DNA of 11,597 bases from Actinomycetales bacterium (GTDB lineage Bacteria; Actinomycetota; Actinomycetes; Actinomycetales; Beutenbergiaceae), in NCBI GenBank assembly GCA_016649925.1, contig JAENWO010000042.1, positions 1 to 11,597 of the forward strand, in the 5' to 3' direction. Below the pieces are notes generated by a model. It saw nothing but the letters and a program-made list of their open reading frames with translations. It did not search any database and was not told where the DNA came from. The position numbers and the translations under genes were made by a program. Positions 6,880 to 11,597 of the stretch are shown here, one piece after another (the stretch's first letter is position 1; every line of letters starts with the position of its first letter).

Positions 6880-8063
6880 GACGGCTCACCCTCGCCGGCG
6901 TCGACCACGTCCAGCCAGGCCCGCACACTCGCGTCATGCTGGCCCAGGGTCGGCGGTGCCAGGTGGCTCTTGCGAGCGCCTGCGTAGGCGTTGTCGTCGA
7001 AGCGCAGGGGTGGTCCGGGGAGCTGGATCTGACCGGCGGTCGGGTGCTCCACCTCGATGAGCAACCCCTGGGACAGAGTCTGGTCCCAGCTGTAGACGTC
7101 GTCGAGCGTGCGCACCTTGCCGGCAGGCACGCTGGCCTCGTTGAGCCGCTCCAGCCATGCCTTCGCCCCGTGCTCGACGAAGGCACGCTCAATCTCGTCG
7201 ATCAGCTCGGGCCGGTGCGCCACCCGCAGCTCGTTGCTGGCGAACCGGGGATCCGCCACGTCGATCCCGACCACCGGCGCGAACCGGTTCCACAGCGCCT
7301 CGCTCCCGACGGCGATCTGGACGGCGGCGTCGGCGGTGCGGAACAGGCCGTAGGGCGCGATCGAGGGGTGGTGGTTGCCGATGGCGGTCGGGACCTCGCC
7401 GGCAACAGTGTGCCGGGTGCCCTGGAAGGCGTGCACGCCGACGATGCCGGCCAGCAGGCTGGTGCGAACGACACGGCCCCGGCCGGTCCGGTCCCGCTCG
7501 TGGAGCGCGGCGACGACGCCGTACGCGCCGTACATCCCGGCCAACACGTCGCCGATCGGTACGCCGACCTTCGTCGGCTCGTCCGGCCCCGGTCCGGTCA
7601 GGCTCATCAGCCCCGCCTCGCCCTGGGCGATCTGGTCGTACCCGGCGCGGCCGCCCTCGGGACCGTCGTGGCCGAAACCGGTGATCGAGAGGACGACCAG
7701 GCGCGGGTTGATCCGGTGCAGCTCCTCGACGGAGAACCCGAGCCGGTCCAGCACGCCGGGACGGAAGTTCTCCATCAGCACGTCCGCCTGGCGCACCAGC
7801 CGTCGCAGGAAGTCCTTGCCGTCGTCGCTCTTCAGGTCGGCGGTCACGGACTCCTTGTTGCGGTTGCACGACATGAAGTACGTCGACTCGCGCTGGTCGC
7901 CCTCGCCGATGAACGGCGGGCCCCACAACCGGGTGTCGTCGCCGGTGCCGGGCGACTCCACCTTGATCACCCGGGCGCCGAGGTCGCCGAGCATCATGGC
8001 CGCGTGCGGCCCCGCCAGCGCGCGCGTGAGGTCGACCACGAGCACGTCGGAGAGCAGATCCAT
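6876..8063 (-). CDS. CaiB/BaiF family (class III) CoA-transferase
   Basis: Moves CoA from a donor thioester, often succinyl-CoA, to a carboxylic acid through an aspartyl-CoA anhydride. The 395 residues are normal for the family. Visible hallmarks are the start VLVVDLTRALAGPHAAMMLGDLGARVIKVE, followed by CNRNKESVTADLK, then NFRPGVLDRLGF (99-110) and GYDQIAQGEAG, with catalytic Asp at about 143. A short C-terminal domain includes PAGKVRTLDDV. I chose ATG 8063 over the TTG just before it; AAGGACGG upstream is a reasonable ribosome site. It is first in a leftward pair with the fused carboxyltransferase and divergent from the GntR gene, whose product probably controls it. The acid activated is unknown; mesaconate/citraconate-type diacids are possible because members of this family handle them and an isomerase lies nearby (inference). 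Confidence 0.93.
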   Translation of the reverse strand: MDLLSDVLVVDLTRALAGPHAAMMLGDLGARVIKVESPGTGDDTRLWGPPFIGEGDQRESTYFMSCNRNKESVTADLKSDDGKDFLRRLVRQADVLMENFRPGVLDRLGFSVEELHRINPRLVVLSITGFGHDGPEGGRAGYDQIAQGEAGLMSLTGPGPDEPTKVGVPIGDVLAGMYGAYGVVAALHERDRTGRGRVVRTSLLAGIVGVHAFQGTRHTVAGEVPTAIGNHHPSIAPYGLFRTADAAVQIAVGSEALWNRFAPVVGIDVADPRFASNELRVAHRPELIDEIERAFVEHGAKAWLERLNEASVPAGKVRTLDDVYSWDQTLSQGLLIEVEHPTAGQIQLPGPPLRFDDNAYAGARKSHLAPPTLGQHDASVRAWLDVVDAGEGEPS

Positions 8064-8077
8064 CAAAGTCCGTCCTT

Positions 8078-8088
8078 ACTGGTCCAGT
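8078..8088. promoter_or_regulatory. Candidate GntR operator ACTGGTCCAGT
   Basis: ACTGGTCCAGT is a perfect palindrome with 5-bp arms around one base. It lies 15 bp upstream of the CoA-transferase start, right beside its ribosome site, in the region between that gene and the divergent GntR gene. Regulators of this family usually bind short palindromes in their own divergent promoter. A near copy lies at 4157 upstream of maiA. Confidence 0.45.
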
Positions 8089-8176
8089 GGCTGAGCCTCT
8101 AGAACAATGAACCTCCGGTAGGCTGAATGTCAAGCACCCGCGCTGTCCTCGGCCGGCCGCCAGAGAGGGAGCCTCC

Positions 8177-8911
8177 ATGACCGACCTGTCCAAGTCTTCT
8201 CCTCACGCCGGCGCGGGCGCGTACGCCCTGCGTCCGATTCAGCGGTCGCGGCTCTACGAACAGCTGGTGGAGCGCCTGCTGTTGCTGATCCACGAGCTCA
8301 ACCTGACCGCGGGCGACCGGCTCCCCCCGGAGCGCGAGCTCGCTGCCGGGCTCGGCGTCAGCCGCGCGTCGGTGCGTCAGGCGCTGGTCGTGCTCGAGGT
8401 GCAGGGCCTCGTCGAGGTCCGGCACGGCGAGGGCGCGATCCTGCTCGAGACCCGTCCGGACTCGGCGGTGCTCTCGGCCGTCCAGGCGCACACCCGCCGC
8501 CTCCCGGAGATCATCGAGGCCCGCGAGGCGCTCGAGGTGAAGATCGCCGGGTTGGCCGCGCTCCGCCGCACCGACGAGGACCTGACGAGGATCGACAGCG
8601 CCCTGGACGTGATGGCGCGCGACATCGAGGCCGGAGGTCGCGGCCTCGAGGGCGACGAGCTCTTCCACGGCTCGGTCACCTCCGCGGCACGCTCCGGGCT
8701 GCTGGCGGACCTGATGGAGGTGATCTCGGCCAAGATCAGGGAGAGCCGGCTCGAGTCGCTGTCGCAGCCGGAGCGCCCGGAGCAGTCGCTGGCCGGCCAC
8801 CGCAAGATCGCTGAGGCCATCCGGGCCCAGGACGAGGAGGCAGCCGCGGACGTGATGGCGGAGCACATCCGCCTGGTGAGCGACGTCGCGCTGCTGCGTG
8901 ACTCCCTCTGA
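8177..8911 (+). CDS. GntR-family regulator, FadR subfamily (FCD domain)
   Basis: A dimeric DNA-binding regulator that senses a small acid or acyl-CoA. The 244 residues contain an N-terminal winged helix-turn-helix (about 24-90), including LPPERELAAGLGVSRASVRQ and the LEVQGLVEVRHGEG wing. An all-helical FCD ligand domain follows (about 108-235). It keeps the acidic/histidine set that usually binds a metal: D160 and H164 (DELFH), H208 (AGHRKI) and H230 (AEHIRLV). FCD proteins often bind carboxylates. The ATG at 8177 has GAGGGAG just upstream. The gene is divergent from the CoA-transferase gene and 24 bp ahead of the TauE/SafE permease gene, with which it is probably cotranscribed. It is the only regulator in the window and likely represses the surrounding catabolic genes. 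Confidence 0.94.
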   Translation: MTDLSKSSPHAGAGAYALRPIQRSRLYEQLVERLLLLIHELNLTAGDRLPPERELAAGLGVSRASVRQALVVLEVQGLVEVRHGEGAILLETRPDSAVLSAVQAHTRRLPEIIEAREALEVKIAGLAALRRTDEDLTRIDSALDVMARDIEAGGRGLEGDELFHGSVTSAARSGLLADLMEVISAKIRESRLESLSQPERPEQSLAGHRKIAEAIRAQDEEAAADVMAEHIRLVSDVALLRDSL

Positions 8912-8935
8912 CACCCGCTGAGTCCGGAGCTCGCC

Positions 8936-9688
8936 GTGCCGCTTGACGAGCTGGTGTTCCTGTTCGTCATCGGTCTCGCAGCCGGGTTGTCGAGCAGCAT
9001 CGCCGGCCTGGCCTCGCTGTTCAGCTACCCGGCACTGCTCAGCGTCGGACTGCCGCCCGTGGCCGCCAACGTCACCAACACCGTCGCACTGCTCGGCAGT
9101 GGAGTGGGCTCGGCGCTGGGGTCGCGGCCCGAGCTGCGCGGGCAGGGCCCACGTCTGCGCCGGCTCGGCGCCATCGCGGCCGTCGGCGGCGCTGCCGGAG
9201 CGGGGCTGCTGCTGGTGACGCCGGGCGGCTCGTTCGCGCTGATCGTCCCGTGGCTGATCGGGCTCGCCTCGGTGATGATCCTGCTGCAACCGCGCCCGCA
9301 GTTCCTGCGGACCCTGGCCCACGGCGGCGACAGCCGCGGGATGACCATCGGCATCTTCGTGGTGGCGGTGTACGGCGGCTACTTCGGCGCGGCCGCCGGG
9401 GTGATGATCTTGGCGCTGCTCGTGGCCGCCTCGGACATCGGGCTGCCGCAGACCAACGCGCTGAAGAACGTGCTGCTGATGCTCGCCAACGCCGTCGCCG
9501 CCTTGGCGTTCGCCGTGCTGGCACCCGTCGCCTGGGTGGCGGTGGTCCCCCTCGCCCTCGGCAGCCTGATCGGCGGCCGCACCGGTCCGGTCGTCGTACG
9601 CCATGTCTCCGCGCGGCTGCTGCGCACCCTGATCGGGATCGCCGGGATCGGCCTGGCGGTCAAGCTCGGGATCGACGCCTACCGCTGA
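8936..9688 (+). CDS. TauE/SafE (sulfite exporter) family membrane permease
   Basis: Integral membrane protein of 250 residues with about eight hydrophobic segments in two related halves. The N-terminal half has GLAAGLSSSIAGLASLFSYPALL followed by VAANVTNTVALL. The second half has VYGGYFGAAAGVMILALL followed by NALKNVLLMLANAVAALAF, the repeated pattern of this family. Members export sulfite, sulfoacetate or other organic anions after breakdown of sulfonates, but many have unknown substrates. GTG 8936 is supported by GGAG six bases upstream. It follows the GntR gene by 24 bp and ends 10 bp from the convergent HAD gene. A role in exporting or importing an anion of the local pathway is inference. 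Confidence 0.88.
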   Translation: MPLDELVFLFVIGLAAGLSSSIAGLASLFSYPALLSVGLPPVAANVTNTVALLGSGVGSALGSRPELRGQGPRLRRLGAIAAVGGAAGAGLLLVTPGGSFALIVPWLIGLASVMILLQPRPQFLRTLAHGGDSRGMTIGIFVVAVYGGYFGAAAGVMILALLVAASDIGLPQTNALKNVLLMLANAVAALAFAVLAPVAWVAVVPLALGSLIGGRTGPVVVRHVSARLLRTLIGIAGIGLAVKLGIDAYR

Positions 9689-9698
9689 CCGCGGCGGC

Positions 9699-10361
9699 TC
9701 AGCAGCCGAGTACGTCGGCGAGCTCATGGAGGTCGCTCACCTCGTGCGTCGACGCCGGCCCGTCCGGGTCGAGCCGGTGGCCGGGGCGCCGCAGGCGGAC
9801 GACGTCGATCCCGGCCTCCAGGGAGCCGCGCACGTCCCGCGCCGACGTCGCGACGTGCACGAGCTCGCCACCGCAGGCATCGCGCGCGCGTTCGTAGATC
9901 CTCGGGTCGGGCTTGTAGACGCCGAGCCGTTCGGAGGTGAGCACGAGCTCCGGAGCGAAGTGTGCGGCTGCCCGGGTCCGGGCGACGAGGGCGTCGTCGA
10001 CGTTCGACAGGATGCCGACGCGACGGCCGGCGCTGATCCGGCGTAGTCCCGCAGCGGCATCGGGCCACAGCGGCCACTGCGCCTGGGACTCGAGCAGGAC
10101 GGCGACGTCGGTTGCGACGTCGCCGTCCAGCCCCAGCTTGCCATAGGCACGGTCCAGTGCCTGCTCAGCGAGCTCTGCGTAGGGCACCCAGGTGGTGGTG
10201 GCCGCCTGGGCCGCCTTGTTCAGCCGGTCCCACGTGTCGTAGACCTGCTCACCGGTGGCCGACCAGGAACGGCGGGCTGCCCAGGTGCCGAACACCGCCG
10301 CCCCGCCCGTGCGCGAGTCGGTCAACGCACTGAACAGGTCGAAGGTGACGACACTCGGCAC
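9699..10361 (-). CDS. HAD-superfamily hydrolase, haloacid dehalogenase type II-like
   Basis: Cytosolic hydrolase of 220 residues acting through an aspartyl intermediate. HAD motifs are in order: the nucleophile Asp8 in TFDLFSALTD, Ser119-Asn120 in GILSNVDD, Lys150 in RLGVYKPDPRIY, and Asp176 in HVATSARDVRGSLEAG. Overall shape is that of the 2-haloacid dehalogenase branch. Compared with the well-studied L-2-haloacid dehalogenase, however, the Thr four residues after the nucleophile is Ala, and the Ser/Asn pair ahead of the last Asp reads Ala and Ser. True dehalogenase activity is therefore doubtful, and a phosphatase or other hydrolase is possible. GTG 10361 has AGGAGG seven bases upstream. 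It lies 27 bp after the TRAP permease gene on the same strand and is probably cotranscribed with it. Confidence 0.85.
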   Translation of the reverse strand: MPSVVTFDLFSALTDSRTGGAAVFGTWAARRSWSATGEQVYDTWDRLNKAAQAATTTWVPYAELAEQALDRAYGKLGLDGDVATDVAVLLESQAQWPLWPDAAAGLRRISAGRRVGILSNVDDALVARTRAAAHFAPELVLTSERLGVYKPDPRIYERARDACGGELVHVATSARDVRGSLEAGIDVVRLRRPGHRLDPDGPASTHEVSDLHELADVLGC

Positions 10362-10388
10362 GGGCGGTCCTCCTGGTCGGCGAACCGG

Positions 10389-11597
10389 CTAGTACAAGAG
10401 CCCCGGAATGAAGGTGACGATCCAGGGGAAGATCGAGAACAGCACGATCGATGCGCTGAGCACGAAGATGTACGGCAGCGCACCCATGAAGATGTCCTTG
10501 AGCGGGATGTGGGGCACCACGCCTTGCAGGACGTAGAGGTTCAGTCCAACCGGAGGCGTGATCAGGCCGATCTCCATGTTGATCGTCATGATGATGCCGA
10601 ACCAGATCGGGTCGAACCCGAGCCCGACGATCAGCGGGTAGAGGATTGGCGTGACCATCACGATGATGGAGACCGGCGGCAGGAAGCAGCCCATCACCAG
10701 CAGCACGATGTTGATCACCAACATGATGATCCACTTGTTCAGGTCCAGGTCGGTGACGATGCCGGCGAGCTCCTGCGGGACCCGCAGGAAGCTCAGCACC
10801 GTCGCGATCACCGCCGAGAACGCCACGATCATCAAGATCATCGTGCTCTGGTTGGTCGTCTCGAGGAGGACCTTGACGAACTGCCGGCCGCCTAGACCGC
10901 GGTAGGCCACCCCGATCAGCAGGAGCACGAGCACGACGCCGACGGCGGCCGCCTCGCTCGGTGTGGCGATGCCGGCGTACAGCACGCCGAGAACCGCGAC
11001 GATGAGCACGATGAACGGCACCACCTTGACCAGTGAGCGCACCCGGTCCGACCAGGTGAACTCGGGAGCCTGGTAGTCGGCGCCGGCTGGGGCAACCGGG
11101 GCCGTCGCTGTGCCGTCAGCCGCGGGAGCACCCGCGGTGACCGAGACCTTCTCCGCCTTGCGGGCGAGTCGCTTCTCCTCGATCGCAGTGCCGAAGTAGA
11201 TCCAGATGCAGAACAGGATCGTGATCACGATGCCGGGCAGGATGCCGGCCGCGAACAGCTGCCCGATCGACTCCTCGGAAGCGATGCCGTAGAGGATCAG
11301 TGTCACGCTGGGCGGGATCAAGATCCCCAGCGTCCCGCCGGCGGCGACCGCGCCGGTCGCGATCCGCACCGGCACGCCGCGCTGCTCCATCTCCGGCACC
11401 GCGACGTGGCCGATCGCGGCCGCGGTGGCGGCGCTCGACCCGGTCAGCGCGGCGAAGATCGAGGACGCCACCACGCTGCTCATCGCCAGGCCGCCACGGA
11501 TCGTCGACAGCCAGGCCTCGCCCGCCTCGAAGAGGTGCTTGCTGACCGTGGACCCTCCGAAGAGGTTGCCCATCAGCACGAACAACGGGATGGCGAG
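10389..11597 (-). CDS. dctM: TRAP transporter large permease (DctM type), partial at window edge
   Basis: The channel-forming large membrane subunit of a tripartite ATP-independent transporter, which takes up organic acids using a sodium gradient and an extracytoplasmic binding protein. The 402 visible codons run to a TAG stop; the N-terminus lies beyond the right edge, since the frame stays open there with LAIPLFVLMGNLFGG, normally some tens of residues into the protein. Typical segments include ALTGSSAATAAAIG, GGTLGILIPPSVTLILYG, GCFLPPVSIIVMVTPILYP and the TPPVGLNLYVLQG motif near the end. Between two membrane segments is a long hydrophilic linker rich in Ala, Pro and Gly (about 11060-11170). 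The small permease (DctQ) and binding protein (DctP) are expected further right. The HAD gene follows 27 bp downstream. Confidence 0.95.
   Translation of the reverse strand, partial: LAIPLFVLMGNLFGGSTVSKHLFEAGEAWLSTIRGGLAMSSVVASSIFAALTGSSAATAAAIGHVAVPEMEQRGVPVRIATGAVAAGGTLGILIPPSVTLILYGIASEESIGQLFAAGILPGIVITILFCIWIYFGTAIEEKRLARKAEKVSVTAGAPAADGTATAPVAPAGADYQAPEFTWSDRVRSLVKVVPFIVLIVAVLGVLYAGIATPSEAAAVGVVLVLLLIGVAYRGLGGRQFVKVLLETTNQSTMILMIVAFSAVIATVLSFLRVPQELAGIVTDLDLNKWIIMLVINIVLLVMGCFLPPVSIIVMVTPILYPLIVGLGFDPIWFGIIMTINMEIGLITPPVGLNLYVLQGVVPHIPLKDIFMGALPYIFVLSASIVLFSIFPWIVTFIPGLLY

Noticed and set aside
6774..8102. 442-codon plus-strand frame opposite the CoA-transferase
   Set aside because: The opposite strand encodes a full, motif-complete CaiB protein; this frame has no recognisable domain.
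9695..9708. CGGCT/AGCCG hairpin between the convergent TauE and HAD genes as a terminator
   Set aside because: Only five base pairs and no T-run on either side; too weak to call.
8099..9727. 542-codon minus-strand frame opposite the GntR and TauE genes
   Set aside because: Composition rich in His, Gln, Arg and Asp without motifs; both plus-strand genes are convincing and have ribosome sites.
1..11597. CRISPR arrays, tRNA or rRNA genes, complete insertion sequences
   Set aside because: No regularly spaced repeats, no cloverleaf or rRNA-like stretches, and no transposase frame were seen on reading both strands.

Overview
The window looks like actinobacterial DNA. It uses GTG starts freely, the right four fifths is very GC-rich (one 60-base line counted by eye near 4.9 kb gave about 77%), and it carries genes related to coenzyme F420 synthesis. 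The first 2.3 kb is clearly less GC-rich (sample lines gave about 57-63%) and carries different gene types, so the window appears to be a mosaic of two DNA segments joined near 2320-2341.

Left segment (1-2340): a small serine resolvase with short TGTC...GACA palindromes just upstream that resemble resolvase binding subsites. Next is a 15-bp lac-operator-like palindrome, then a full-length CofE-type F420-0:glutamate ligase. Upstream of cofE, and still overlapping its start codon, is only the last ~86 codons of cofD. That stub is joined out of frame to a fragment of a sirohaem nitrite/sulfite reductase that keeps its CPHAC iron-sulfur motif. This is a decayed accessory region shaped by illegitimate recombination.

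Right segment (2342-11597): what looks like an organic-acid catabolic island. Leftward genes are a maleate cis-trans isomerase followed by a zinc-free quinone oxidoreductase (4-nt overlap). A divergent MFS permease sits upstream of the isomerase. Convergent to the MFS gene is a leftward pair, a CaiB/BaiF CoA-transferase and a fused AccD-AccA carboxyltransferase, also with a 4-nt overlap. Divergent from that pair are a FadR-type GntR regulator and a TauE/SafE permease. At the right end, leftward, are a TRAP large permease (cut by the window edge) and a HAD hydrolase.

A plausible joint role (inference) is uptake of a carboxylate by the TRAP and/or MFS systems, cis-trans isomerisation of an unsaturated diacid, CoA activation, and carboxylation, decarboxylation or reduction of the CoA ester, under the GntR repressor. 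The motif ACTGGT(C/T)CAG occurs in both divergent promoter regions (4157 and 8078) and is a candidate shared operator. The substrate cannot be read from the sequence. No biotin carboxylase or biotin carrier partner is visible in the window.
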